From contig CAZMZH010000003.1 in NCBI GenBank assembly GCA_964570665.1, positions 124,001 through 188,000 of the forward strand: 64,000 nucleotides of DNA. Direction: 5' to 3'. The translations under genes and the position numbers were made by a program. Every line of letters starts with the position of its first letter. Position 1 is the first letter of the stretch. Positions 44,147-52,766 of this stretch are shown piece after piece. Source of the stretch: JAJDAT01 sp964570665. Lineage in GTDB: Bacteria > Nitrospinota > Nitrospinia > Nitrospinales > JAJDAT01. The notes under the pieces were generated by a model. It had not been told where the DNA came from, did no database searches, and was given only the letters and a program-made list of their open reading frames with translations.

Positions 44147-45058
44147 TTAAACAGCTTGTCGAACTATAGTCGCTGTTAAAAATGATTCTTCCAAAACTTC
44201 TTCTGCAGTTTCAGCTTCTGTTTTTGGATTGATTTCCGCAACTTTAATATTAGTAGCTAGTCCTAGCATTTTTAAGAAGGCGATAGCCATCCAGGTCATA
44301 TCGATTTCCCAAGGAAGTAAACCGTGCTTTGCCGATTTTGGGAAGGCATGATGGTTGTTGTGCCAACCTTCTCCATAAGCTAATAACCCAACCCACCAAC
44401 AGTTGGTGGAAAGGTCTTTCTCTAGTTTGAAGTTTTTGTATCCAAACATATGAGAAGCGCTGTTTACAAACCAAGTGCCGTGGTAAGCGAGAACCAATCG
44501 TGCAAAAATACCCCAAACAACGAAAGACCAACCGCCAATGGCTAGTAAAACGAAACCAAAAAGAAATTGAATGGCGATAAAATATTTATCTAAAAAATTA
44601 TAAAAAGGATCTTCTACGAGATCTTTGGCGTATTGTTCTATGACTTTAGGGTCGTCAAATGTCTTATGTTCGTAACACATCCAAGTAAAATGCGACCACC
44701 AGAAACCTTTTGCGGCGTTATGCGGGTCTTCATCGGTATCAGAACCTGCATGATGCATGCGGTGTTGAGCTACCCATTTGATAGGTCCATTTTGACAAGC
44801 TAAAGCGCCTATAAAAACTACAGTGTAGGCTAACCATTTTGGCAAGTCGAACCCTCGATGGGTAAGAAAACGATGATAGGCCAAACAAATTCCTATGGAA
44901 CAAGTCAACCAATGTAGAAAAATAAATAAAGCGAAAGCCGTCCAAGAGAAAAAAGACGGAAGAAAAGCAAATAGAGCCCCAACGTGGATGAAGGCCAAAA
45001 ACAAAAAAGGACCTGTATTAAACGAATAATAGGGGGAGGTCGATTCAGACTGATTCAT
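44147..45058 (-). CDS. Acyl-CoA/acyl-lipid delta-9-type fatty acid desaturase
   Basis: A 303-residue membrane di-iron desaturase. The three His boxes are AYHRFLTHRGF, AQHRMHHAGSDTDEDPH and EGWHNNHHAFPKSAKHG. Four hydrophobic segments are visible. It introduces a cis double bond in saturated acyl chains, altering membrane fluidity. It is divergent from a histidine kinase/response regulator pair with a 200-bp shared intergenic region, so temperature- or membrane-linked control by that pair is possible (inference). Confidence 0.93.
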   Translation of the reverse strand: MNQSESTSPYYSFNTGPFLFLAFIHVGALFAFLPSFFSWTAFALFIFLHWLTCSIGICLAYHRFLTHRGFDLPKWLAYTVVFIGALACQNGPIKWVAQHRMHHAGSDTDEDPHNAAKGFWWSHFTWMCYEHKTFDDPKVIEQYAKDLVEDPFYNFLDKYFIAIQFLFGFVLLAIGGWSFVVWGIFARLVLAYHGTWFVNSASHMFGYKNFKLEKDLSTNCWWVGLLAYGEGWHNNHHAFPKSAKHGLLPWEIDMTWMAIAFLKMLGLATNIKVAEINPKTEAETAEEVLEESFLTATIVRQAV

Positions 45059-45205
45059 GTCTTTCCTCTCTGCAGGTTTTTAAATAATCAACGAGCACAG
45101 TATAAAGCTCAATGCACGATAAAATTGTAAAACTTATGTAAAAATACCTGATTAAATAAGTCTTGCAAACTGCTGCAACTACTGAAAAAATAAAGTATTA
45201 GCCAC

Positions 45206-45235
45206 TTTACAAAGGTTGTATTGAATCAATGTAAT
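45206..45235 (+). promoter_or_regulatory. Candidate sigma70-type promoter of the two-component operon
   Basis: TTTACA (45206-45211) and TGTAAT (45230-45235) with an 18-bp spacer, each one base from consensus, lie 23 bp before the kinase ATG. The position fits, but no experiment supports it. Confidence 0.35.
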
Positions 45236-45258
45236 TCTAAACGATTCTTTGAACTATT

Positions 45259-46221
45259 ATGCGTCCCAAATTTAAAACCTTATTCCATCCCGTTATTATA
45301 TTTATTGGAGTGCAGATCGCCTGGGTGATTTTAATGGCGATTGGCATTGACTGGTATATTGAAAGAAGCGCCGAGTTTCAAGAATTTGCCCGCCGATTAC
45401 GTCCCGATTTATTAACTCCTGAGTTTAATTGGGTGGTGCTGTTAGAGGGAAGTTTTTTGATGATGACGATTTTGGCCGGAGTTTATTTAATTTTTGTTTA
45501 TTGGACTAAACAAGCAAAATTGAATCAAATGCAAAGCAATTTCGTTTCCAGCGTATCTCACGAGCTAAAATCTCCTCTCGCTTCGATTCAATTATACCTT
45601 GAGACTTTGAAGTATCAGGACGTTTCAAAAGAAGAGTCGCGAGATTTTGTAGAAACAATGTTAGCCGATACCGAACGACTTTCCGCTCTTATAGAGAATA
45701 TATTGGAAGCTAGCAAATCTGATCCTAAAAGCATGGAATTAAAAATGCTTCCCGTAAAAATGGATGAGTTTTTACAGGAAACTATCCAGGGTAACGAAAG
45801 TCGGCTTAAAGCCAAAAGCTGTAATTGGCAGGTTGATATTGTCGATTCTCCAACGCTGTTGATCGATAAGCGGATGATGGGGATGGTATTCAACAATTTA
45901 TTGGGGAATGCGTTGCGTTATTCGCCCAGCGGTTCAGATTTGAAAGTTGAGATGAAAAACTCCGGTAAAAATTGTGAAATTCGATTTCAAGATTCTGGAA
46001 TAGGAATCGACAAAAAAGATTTGAAGAAACTTTTTAGAAAGTTTTTTAGGGTTCAAAATAATCAAACGCAAAATATTGAAGGAGCTGGTTTGGGTTTGTT
46101 TATTTCTAAGGAAATTGTAAAAAGCCACAAAGGAAAATTAAAAGTTTTTAGCGAAGGCATTGGCAAAGGCACAACCTTTACTGTCGCCTTGCCTTTAGGC
46201 TCGGCGGTTAAGAACTTTTAA
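45259..46221 (+). CDS. Sensor histidine kinase, minimal (no sensor or HAMP domain)
   Basis: A 320-residue kinase with two membrane helices (about 11-30 and 58-82) separated by only some 27 periplasmic residues. It has no HAMP and no PAS. HisKA follows directly (SSVSHELKSPLASIQLYLE, phospho-acceptor His101), then the ATPase with FNNLLGNALRYSP (N box), FQDSGIGIDKKDLKKLF (G1/F) and GAGLGLFISKEIVK (G2). Such kinases usually sense the membrane itself or pair with another protein. It is followed by an OmpR-type regulator after 30 bp, and divergent from a desaturase gene. Confidence 0.93.
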   Translation: MRPKFKTLFHPVIIFIGVQIAWVILMAIGIDWYIERSAEFQEFARRLRPDLLTPEFNWVVLLEGSFLMMTILAGVYLIFVYWTKQAKLNQMQSNFVSSVSHELKSPLASIQLYLETLKYQDVSKEESRDFVETMLADTERLSALIENILEASKSDPKSMELKMLPVKMDEFLQETIQGNESRLKAKSCNWQVDIVDSPTLLIDKRMMGMVFNNLLGNALRYSPSGSDLKVEMKNSGKNCEIRFQDSGIGIDKKDLKKLFRKFFRVQNNQTQNIEGAGLGLFISKEIVKSHKGKLKVFSEGIGKGTTFTVALPLGSAVKNF

Positions 46222-46251
46222 CGTTGAATGGATTGAAATAAATACTATTTT

Positions 46252-46971
46252 ATGGAAAAAAATAAAAAAAGAATATTGTTAGTTGAAGACGAGATAAACT
46301 TGGCGAAGGGATTGAAGTTTAATCTGGAACGCGAGGGTTATGAAGTAGTATTGGCAGATAATGGTCAATCCGCTTTGGAGTATTGGGGTAGCGAACGGTT
46401 TGATATGCTCATTTTAGATTTAATGTTGCCCAAAATGGGAGGTATCGAAGTCGCTCGAAAGATTCGAGAAGAGAATATTCGTTTTCCAATTTTAATACTC
46501 AGCGCCAAGTCGACCGACGAAGATAGAGCTATAGGGTTAGAAGTGGGCGCCGACGATTACATCGCAAAACCGTTTCATCTGCCGGAGTTGTTGTTAAGGG
46601 TTAAAGGAATTCTGCGTCGTCGCGACTGGTACGGAGAGGCGGAAACCGAAAAAGATATATTTCATTTTTCGGATATGTGGGTGAATTTTGTGACCGGAAA
46701 GGCTATGGGAAGGAGAGGCGAGATTCAATTAACGGCTAGAGAAACCCAAGTCATGCAGCTTTTGGTGAATCGTAAAGAAGAGCCTGTTTCTCGCGAAGAA
46801 CTGTTACAAAAGGTTTGGGGATATATTTCCGCAACCGAGACACGCACAGTGGACAACTTCATAGTGAGATTAAGAAAATATTTCGAAAAAAACCCAAAAA
46901 AACCCAAGTACATCCTTACAGTACGTGAAAAAGGCTATAAATTTATTCGGACATTTGAGAAAAACGTTTAA
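46252..46971 (+). CDS. OmpR/PhoB-family response regulator
   Basis: A 239-residue regulator. The receiver has the acidic VEDE motif, phospho-acceptor Asp56 in LILDLMLPKMGG, LSAKSTDED and IAKPFHLPEL with the conserved Lys. The C-terminal winged helix shows LTARETQVMQLLVN, EELLQKVWGY and TRTVDNFIVRLRKYFE. It pairs with the kinase immediately upstream. The adjacent divergent desaturase is a possible target. Confidence 0.95.
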   Translation: MEKNKKRILLVEDEINLAKGLKFNLEREGYEVVLADNGQSALEYWGSERFDMLILDLMLPKMGGIEVARKIREENIRFPILILSAKSTDEDRAIGLEVGADDYIAKPFHLPELLLRVKGILRRRDWYGEAETEKDIFHFSDMWVNFVTGKAMGRRGEIQLTARETQVMQLLVNRKEEPVSREELLQKVWGYISATETRTVDNFIVRLRKYFEKNPKKPKYILTVREKGYKFIRTFEKNV

Positions 46972-46974
46972 GTT

Positions 46975-47706
46975 TTATTTAGGCAACTTCCGCGCCCAAT
47001 CCGAAAAGTATGAAAAACTGGTTTCATTGCTATATTCCCAATCTTTATGGGTGAATTTTGTTTTAGGGTTGTCGCCCAAAAAGGGACAAGTTGCAATGAC
47101 GGGAACGTTATAAATTTCCTCTAATATTTCAGGCGTATATTTTTCTAAATCTGTCGGTTGTCCCTGTTCCAGACAATTAAAAACAATTCCTTCAATCTTT
47201 AGACCTCTAGTTTGCGCCGCTTCGATAGTTAATGCCGTTTGATTGATCGTTCCTAAATGAAACCTGGTAACTATAATTAATGGAAGCTCTAAATCTTTTG
47301 CTAAATCGGCCATTAAATAGTCTCGATTTATTGGGACTAGAAGACCGCCGGCGCCTTCCGCTAACATGACGCTATATCTATTCGCCAGCTTATGAAATGC
47401 CTCAATTATAACTTGAGGGTTTATTTGTTTATTTTCCAATTTGGAGGCTAGAAGAGGAGACGTTGGCGTTTGATAACGGTAGGGTGAAATGTCTTTCATA
47501 GGATCGGAAATCCCAAGGGCAGTTTTTAATAATCCCATATCGGAAAGAGTTGTTGGAACTAAAGAACTGGAAACGCCTGTTTCGATAGGCTTCATGATTC
47601 CTAGCGAAACATTTTCATTTTGAATAGTTTTACCTATTTGAGTTGTAACCAGGGTTTTTCCTACACCTGTGTCCGTTCCAGTGATAAAAAAACCTTTATT
47701 TCCCAT
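46975..47706 (-). CDS. bioD: ATP-dependent dethiobiotin synthetase
   Basis: A 243-residue P-loop enzyme that closes the ureido ring of dethiobiotin from DAPA, CO2 and ATP. Motifs are GFFITGTDTGVGKTLVTTQ, GIMKPIETGV and MLAEGAGGLLVPI. It stands alone, without other bio genes in the window, and is convergent with the response regulator (3 bp gap). Confidence 0.95.
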   Translation of the reverse strand: MGNKGFFITGTDTGVGKTLVTTQIGKTIQNENVSLGIMKPIETGVSSSLVPTTLSDMGLLKTALGISDPMKDISPYRYQTPTSPLLASKLENKQINPQVIIEAFHKLANRYSVMLAEGAGGLLVPINRDYLMADLAKDLELPLIIVTRFHLGTINQTALTIEAAQTRGLKIEGIVFNCLEQGQPTDLEKYTPEILEEIYNVPVIATCPFLGDNPKTKFTHKDWEYSNETSFSYFSDWARKLPK

Positions 47707-47782
47707 AAGACTCCGCCATTTTATGCGTTAATTTTGTTATAATTAGGTCCGTTAATTTATAACTTTTTGTTTTGTAAAGCCA

Positions 47783-48067
47783 ATGGAAAAACACGAAATT
47801 ATATGTCCTTGTTGCGAGACCAAGTTACAAGTGGATGCAAAAACCGGAGAAGTCATTTGGCAAGAAAAAAAAGCCAAAGAGTTTGGAAGCTTATCCGATA
47901 TGGTAAAAGGGCTTAACGCGCAAAAACAGGAACAGGAAACCTTGTTTAAGAAGCAAAATGAAATTCAAAAAGATCGGAAGCGGTTACTAGACGAAAAGTT
48001 CAAAGAAGCTAAGAAACATGTAGATAAAGATACTAGTAAACCATTAAGAGATTTTGATTTAGATTAA
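47783..48067 (+). CDS. Small zinc-ribbon and coiled-coil protein
   Basis: A 94-residue protein. It starts with a Cys site (IICPCCETKLQVDAKTGEVIW), a half zinc-ribbon-like knuckle. From about 45 on it is a Lys/Glu-rich helix (QKQEQETLFKKQNEIQ). No family name is recognised. It is divergent from bioD. Confidence 0.7.
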   Translation: MEKHEIICPCCETKLQVDAKTGEVIWQEKKAKEFGSLSDMVKGLNAQKQEQETLFKKQNEIQKDRKRLLDEKFKEAKKHVDKDTSKPLRDFDLD

Positions 48068-48111
48068 GATGTTTCTAGAGTTTTAAAACTACTAAGAAAA
48101 AAGTAGTAAGT

Positions 48112-48873
48112 TTAAATTTCCACAGTCATCCCATCGTAAGCCAGTTCAATAGGCTTTGGGACTTCTTTGTTGGCCGTTTCGTGATCTACTTCATGATTCA
48201 TATGCGTAAACAAAACACGCTTAGGTTTTAATCTTTTCGCCGTTTTTATAGCCTCTTCAAAATTAAAATGAGTTGTATGAGGCTTATAACGCAAAGCGTT
48301 CAAAATCAATAAATCCAATCCCATCAATTCAGGTTCTGATTTTTCTGGAATGTTATTGCAGTCCGTGACATAAGCCGCGTTGTTAAATTTGTAGCCTATG
48401 ATTTTTAGGGGGCCGTGATCGATTTCAAGAGGTTTTACTTTTAATTCGGAAAAATTGATAGACTCGCCATTTACTGGTAGAAGATCCAATTGCGAAACCG
48501 TTCCCTGATAATCCGTAGGTTCAAAAATGTAGTGAAACGTCTTTTTTATTTCTTCAAACGTTGATTCGTTCCCATAGCAAGGAATCGCTTTTCTTTGAAA
48601 AAAGTAGAAAGCGCGTAATTCTTCAATTCCTAGAATATGATCCGCATGATGATGTGTAAAAAAAATAGCGTCGATATTTTTAACGTCATTTTTTAAGCAT
48701 TGCTGGCGGAGATCGGAAGAAGCGTCTACCAAAAAATTGGAACCGTTATTTTGGACCAAAATGGAGGCGCGTAAGCGCTTATTTTTTGAATTTGTAGAAA
48801 CGCAAACCCGACATTCGCAACCTAGCATGGGAATGCCAGGCGAAGCCCCAGTTCCAAGAAATGTTATTTTCAT
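48112..48873 (-). CDS. PhnP-like metallo-beta-lactamase-fold phosphodiesterase
   Basis: A 253-residue MBL-fold hydrolase. It starts KITFLGTGASPGIPMLGC, and the CECRVC trio corresponds to the structural zinc Cys cluster of PhnP-like enzymes. FFTHHHADHILGI, a late VTDC and LFTHMNHEVDH complete the two-metal site. PhnP hydrolyses 5-phosphoribosyl 1,2-cyclic phosphate in phosphonate use, but other members act on other cyclic phosphodiesters, and no phn genes are here. The exact substrate is not known. Confidence 0.85.
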   Translation of the reverse strand: MKITFLGTGASPGIPMLGCECRVCVSTNSKNKRLRASILVQNNGSNFLVDASSDLRQQCLKNDVKNIDAIFFTHHHADHILGIEELRAFYFFQRKAIPCYGNESTFEEIKKTFHYIFEPTDYQGTVSQLDLLPVNGESINFSELKVKPLEIDHGPLKIIGYKFNNAAYVTDCNNIPEKSEPELMGLDLLILNALRYKPHTTHFNFEEAIKTAKRLKPKRVLFTHMNHEVDHETANKEVPKPIELAYDGMTVEI

Positions 48874-49239
48874 TAAGTTGATTTATTAGAAATGGCCCGT
48901 TTGGGTTAAAAAGCGTCAACGGGGACGTTAAAAGAGAGGCAAATGGTATATATTTTAATTGTCGATGGGAAACGATGTCAAGCTACTCTAGATAATTGAA
49001 AATAAATAAAATTCCTGTTCTATCAAAAACTTACATACCTCTATAAACCGACCATTGGCTTAGAGTTTGAATTGTGCTAAATTAAACGCTTACCAAAGTT
49101 ATTAGGGAACAAATTTTCGAGAAAAATAAGTAAGGAAAACGCTGGCCAAAAGTTGGTTCAAGTTAAATCGTTAATTTTGTTCTTATCTATTTGGGTATCG
49201 AATAACCAATTTAAATTAAATATATTATAGGAGTAATCA
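48874..49239. other. Intergenic leader of the peroxiredoxin gene
   Basis: About 365 bp, AT-rich, holding the peroxiredoxin promoter and probably that of the divergent hydrolase. The SD (AGGAG) lies at 49231. I see no clear Fur/PerR box, small frame or RNA gene. Confidence 0.4.
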
Positions 49240-49830
49240 ATGGCTACATTAGTTTCTCAAAAGGCGCCTGATTTTACCGCCGCCGCCGTTATGCCAGACG
49301 GTAGTTTTAAAGATGATTTTAAATTATCCGATCTTCAGGGAAAATACGTGGTTTTGTTTTTCTATCCACTAGACTTTACGTTTGTTTGTCCAACAGAAAT
49401 CGTTGGATTTAGCGCCGAAATTGAAGAGTTTAAAAAGCGAAATACTGAAGTTGTGGGTGTGTCAGTCGACAGTAAGTTTAGTCATCTAGCTTGGAGAAAT
49501 ACAGACACAAAAAATGGTGGAATCGGAAGCATTCAGTACCCACTTGTTGCAGACATGGATAAATCAATCAGCCGAAATTACGACGTTCTGTTAGGCGAAT
49601 CGGTTGCTTTACGCGGTTTGTTCTTGATCGATAAAAATGGCGTTGTTCAGCATCAGTTGATTAACAACTTGCCTTTAGGACGGAACATTCAAGAAGCTTT
49701 AAGAATGGTAGACGCTCTCCAATATTTCGAGGCAAATGGAGAAGTATGTCCAGCTAACTGGGAAAAAGGTAAAGATTCCATGAAACCTGATCCTTCAGGT
49801 TCTCAAGAGTATTTCAATAAACATGGTTAA
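49240..49830 (+). CDS. Typical 2-Cys peroxiredoxin (AhpC/Prx1 group)
   Basis: A 196-residue thiol peroxidase. The peroxidatic Cys50 sits in FFYPLDFTFVCPTE and the resolving Cys170 in GEVCPANW. NGGIGSIQYP and a C-terminal YF (QEYFNKHG) correspond to the GGLG and YF elements linked to sensitivity to overoxidation in eukaryote-type members. It reduces H2O2 and peroxides, probably with thioredoxin. No AhpF is adjacent. It is followed by a terminator, so it is monocistronic. Confidence 0.95.
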   Translation: MATLVSQKAPDFTAAAVMPDGSFKDDFKLSDLQGKYVVLFFYPLDFTFVCPTEIVGFSAEIEEFKKRNTEVVGVSVDSKFSHLAWRNTDTKNGGIGSIQYPLVADMDKSISRNYDVLLGESVALRGLFLIDKNGVVQHQLINNLPLGRNIQEALRMVDALQYFEANGEVCPANWEKGKDSMKPDPSGSQEYFNKHG

Positions 49831-49855
49831 AGTTTGAAGTTTCAAAGATTGAATC

Positions 49856-49888
49856 AAAGGCGGCGCCCATAAAGGCGTCGCCTTTTTT
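49856..49888 (+). terminator. Intrinsic terminator after the peroxiredoxin gene
   Basis: A 12-bp stem (AAAGGCGGCGCC with GGCGTCGCCTTT, one G-T wobble), a 6-base loop and a following T-run, 25 bp after the stop. Confidence 0.92.
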
Positions 49889-49953
49889 GTTTTAAGGTTT
49901 TAGCTGATTGCGTGTTGATTAAAGTAAAAGCTTGGATTACAAGATTTCCTCCG

Positions 49954-49990
49954 CGCGTCATCCCGAGCGAAGTCGAGGGATCTCGCCTCA
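49954..49990. repeat. Short dispersed intergenic repeat
   Basis: GCGTCATCCCGAGCGAAGTC followed by GAGGGATCTCGCC: a short element of the kind scattered between genes in many bacteria, related to the first arm at 38146-38190. Confidence 0.6.
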
Positions 49991-50055
49991 ATTAAAAAAA
50001 ATAATTCCTTTTCTTTAAGGCGTTCAATTTATCAAAAAATAAAGAACCGAACAAA

Positions 50056-50811
50056 ATGATATTACTAACAAACGATGACGGAATTTTTTCAGATGGCATT
50101 CGCGCATTAAGAGAAGCCATTGTCTCCAAAGAAAAAGCGATTGTCGTCGCTCCCGATTCCGAGCAAAGCGCCGTAGGCCATGCCATCACCATTTCGAATC
50201 CTTTGCGAGTGAAAGAGACGCATTTCAATGGAGAGTTTTGGGGATATGCAGTGAGTGGCACTCCTGCCGATTGCGTTAAGATTGCGGTGGGTTCGCTGTT
50301 AGAAGAAAAACCCAAGATAGTGATTTCTGGAATCAACCACGGCGGTAATTTAGGGACCTGCGTTATTTATTCAGGAACCGTTTCGGCGGCGACAGAGGCC
50401 GCAATTTTAGGGATTCCATCCATTGCGGTTTCCTTAAATGATTTTGAAAATTTGGATTTTTCATTTGCCGCATCGTTTATAGCAAAGTTTTACCCGCAAG
50501 TGTTATCAATGAATTTGCCAAAAGGCATTGTGTTGAATGTAAACGTTCCCGCCATTCCAGGAAGCGAGATTAAAGGGGTTGTTTTTGCGAAGCAGGGCGG
50601 ATTGAAGGTGGTGGACGAATTCGAAAAACGAAAAGACCCACGAGGAAATTTATATTATTGGATGTCTGGCGATGTTGTTCTAGACCCAAATGAAAAAAAC
50701 ACCGATGGCGAATACGTCTCCAAAAACTACGTCACAATCACCCCTGTCCACTATGATCTCACCCACTACAAAACCCTTGAAAAACTTAAAGATGTAAAAA
50801 TTGATTTTTGA
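50056..50811 (+). CDS. surE: 5'/3'-nucleotidase SurE
   Basis: A 251-residue metal-dependent nucleoside monophosphate phosphatase. It begins ILLTNDDGIFSDGIRAL (metal-binding Asp pair), then VVAPDSEQSAVGHAIT with the conserved Ser, GTPADCVKIA, ISGINHGGNLG and YSGTVSAATEAAI. The frame and start fit the family well. It stands alone. Confidence 0.95.
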   Translation: MILLTNDDGIFSDGIRALREAIVSKEKAIVVAPDSEQSAVGHAITISNPLRVKETHFNGEFWGYAVSGTPADCVKIAVGSLLEEKPKIVISGINHGGNLGTCVIYSGTVSAATEAAILGIPSIAVSLNDFENLDFSFAASFIAKFYPQVLSMNLPKGIVLNVNVPAIPGSEIKGVVFAKQGGLKVVDEFEKRKDPRGNLYYWMSGDVVLDPNEKNTDGEYVSKNYVTITPVHYDLTHYKTLEKLKDVKIDF

Positions 50812-50858
50812 AAAGTTAATATTAAATATTTCAATATATTGAAATGTCAATATAACTT
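50812..50858 (+). terminator. AT-rich hairpin after surE
   Basis: An 18-bp perfect palindrome, ATTTCAATATATTGAAAT (50828-50845), is flanked by further complementary arms (AAAGTTA with TAACTTT) and followed by a T-rich stretch. It is probably the surE terminator, though AT-rich. Confidence 0.5.
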
Positions 50859-51004
50859 TGTTTTTCTTTATGCCAAATGTTATTCTGTGTCAACTTTGGT
50901 AATCTCATTAATATTTGGTATTAAACCTACTTTGAGAGTTTCTATTTGTATTCTCAGTGGGTTTTTATTTGGCAAGGCATATTTCAATTTCTAGGAGTTA
51001 ACAA

Positions 51005-51445
51005 TTGTTTTTATCTTCTTTATTAGTTAAGAGAAGGCTAATAAAAAACAAGATTTTGGTCGTTGGTTGTTTTTTAAGTATTTTAATGAGTGGATGCGCA
51101 TTTGATATTGTTAATGTCAAACAAATTCCAACACAAATGAAATCAGCCAATTTTATAAAAGATTCATTCGTGTTGATAAACGAGGTAAATGTTAGTTTGG
51201 ATACTACCTATAGCAGTAAATTAAAAAGTGGCACGGTTTGGAATTTTGTGGGGACTATTTCCGAAGGAGATGTTTTTAAAACCAAAGACCAAATTTTAAC
51301 CATTGAAGGTTCAAACATATTTGAAGCGTATATAGTCGTATTATCTAAAAAATTAATTGGATTTTATTTGCCTGTAGAAAATACATTTTCTCCACTAGGA
51401 GATCCTATAAAGCTAGAATTTAAAAAAAATAGTTCAAGATTGTAA
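51005..51445 (+). CDS. Lipoprotein of unknown function
   Basis: A 146-residue lipoprotein; the signal ends in a lipobox LMSGC (Cys about 31). The start is TTG at 51005 behind AGGAG. The mature part is mostly beta-type with no recognised family (SLDTTYSSKLKSGTVWNFVG). It is the first of three lipoproteins in a row. Confidence 0.7.
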   Translation: MFLSSLLVKRRLIKNKILVVGCFLSILMSGCAFDIVNVKQIPTQMKSANFIKDSFVLINEVNVSLDTTYSSKLKSGTVWNFVGTISEGDVFKTKDQILTIEGSNIFEAYIVVLSKKLIGFYLPVENTFSPLGDPIKLEFKKNSSRL

Positions 51446-51466
51446 TATTTAGAAAGGGAGCGGTAT

Positions 51467-51907
51467 ATGAGAGTATTATCAAGGTGGCTTTTTGTTGCAA
51501 TAATAATCTTCTTGGCAAGTGGTTGCGCATCTGGACCAAAGTTTAGTAATTTTAAACCATCTATATCAAATTTAGCTCCTGGTTCTGGAAGGATATTCAT
51601 GTACCGAACATCAATGTTAGGGTTCGCATTACAACCAGACATAATGCTAAATGGAGAAAAAATTGGAAAATCAATAACCAAAGGTTTTTTCTTTATAGAT
51701 CGACCCGCAGGAGCTTATGAACTTTCCACAACGACAGAAGTAGATAGAAAGCTGTCTTTTACTTTAGGCAGAGGGCAAACGCGTTACGTTAAGTTTGACG
51801 TTTCCATGGGATTCTTTGCAGGGCATGTGTACCCTGAGTTGATTGAGACTACTATAGCTGAAAAAGAAATTTTGGAATGTGAATACGCAGGAGCGTTAAT
51901 TAAATAA
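51467..51907 (+). CDS. Lipoprotein, DUF2846-like
   Basis: A 146-residue lipoprotein: signal with lipobox LASGC (about Cys22), then GSGRIFMYRTSMLGFALQPDIMLNGEKIGKS-like residues (approx. 45-75) and RPAGAYELSTTTEVDRKLSF. The pattern of a small beta domain with a GxxxxYR start, a vxvNGexvG core and a PGxyxl turn matches DUF2846, whose function is not known. It lies 21 bp after the previous lipoprotein gene. Confidence 0.72.
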   Translation: MRVLSRWLFVAIIIFLASGCASGPKFSNFKPSISNLAPGSGRIFMYRTSMLGFALQPDIMLNGEKIGKSITKGFFFIDRPAGAYELSTTTEVDRKLSFTLGRGQTRYVKFDVSMGFFAGHVYPELIETTIAEKEILECEYAGALIK

Positions 51908-51956
51908 TTTTTCATAAAGCCGAGATAGTTAAAAATAAGGAACTTTTAAGCGTTCT

Positions 51957-52511
51957 ATGAAAAAGTTTTCATTTTTCAGAAGGGACTCTAATTTCTTTTT
52001 ACTTTCGGCTCTGGCTGCCTTCTTGGTGTCTTGCGCAACCCCGTCTTCTACACAACCTTCTTATGCATTTTACCATCCGACAAATATTAAACTCTTAAAC
52101 TCAGAAGTGAAGGAATGTAAGGAAAAGACTATAGAAGTTATAGGCGCTCAAGAAGGCCAGTTTGAAATAGTTACCTTAATTTCCAATAAACAAATTTCTT
52201 CTTCCGCAAAAAATGCTGAACAGGTTGTCGATGAAGATGATGGAGATTCGTATGCTAAGGATGAAGCCTTGAAAGTTTTAAAAGCTTTTGGAGGAATGGG
52301 CCTTGCAGTATTAGGAGTACTTTCGGGAGATATTTTGGCCCTGGATGGTGGGATAAAAGCGATGAATAATTTTGACCAGAACCCGAAATTACCAGCCCGC
52401 CTCTACGATTCTCAGATGGTTTTAAATGTTTTCTCGTCATGGGAACCCGCCGCTACCGAAAAAACCAAAGCTTGTCTGTCGAAATTGGGTTACTCGTTTT
52501 TGTCGCAATAG
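51957..52511 (+). CDS. Lipoprotein of unknown function
   Basis: A 184-residue lipoprotein with lipobox FLVSC (about Cys27). The mature part has a small internal hydrophobic stretch (GGMGLAVLGVLSGDILAL) that may be a membrane-inserting segment, and Cys in VKECKEKT and TKACLSKLGY that could form a disulfide. No family recognised. It is third in a likely operon with the two lipoproteins upstream. Confidence 0.65.
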   Translation: MKKFSFFRRDSNFFLLSALAAFLVSCATPSSTQPSYAFYHPTNIKLLNSEVKECKEKTIEVIGAQEGQFEIVTLISNKQISSSAKNAEQVVDEDDGDSYAKDEALKVLKAFGGMGLAVLGVLSGDILALDGGIKAMNNFDQNPKLPARLYDSQMVLNVFSSWEPAATEKTKACLSKLGYSFLSQ

Positions 52512-52617
52512 AAACAAGTTGTCATTAATTTTTATAAAAAACAAAAGCCCCCTTCTAATTAAAGAAGCGGTCTTAAGCCCTGATCCGTTCCAGTTAAACA
52601 ATAATTGGACACAAAAA

Positions 52618-52645
52618 ACCCTGTTTAGATAATTCCAAACAGGGT
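52618..52645 (-). terminator. Intrinsic terminator after tRNA-Arg
   Basis: On the minus strand, a 9-bp stem (ACCCTGTTT/AAACAGGGT) with a 10-base loop is followed by a run of six T. It lies 18 bp downstream of the tRNA 3' end. Confidence 0.88.
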
Positions 52646-52663
52646 AAACGTTTGATTTATAAG

Positions 52664-52737
52664 TACGCCTGGCGCGATTCGAACGCGCGACCTTTGGCTT
52701 CGGAGGCCAACACTCTATCCAGCTGAGCTACAGGCGC
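52664..52737 (-). tRNA. tRNA-Arg (anticodon CCG)
   Basis: A 74-nt cloverleaf on the minus strand. The acceptor stem GCGCCTG pairs with CAGGCGT (one G-U), the D arm has AGCTCAGCTGGATAGAG, the anticodon stem-loop is TTGGC-CTCCGAA-GCCAA with anticodon CCG (52701-52703), and the T arm contains GTTCGAATC. CCA is not encoded, so the CCA-adding enzyme is needed. The anticodon reads CGG codons. Confidence 0.95.
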
Positions 52738-52766
52738 TTATTTATTAGCTGAGGCAAATATAAACT

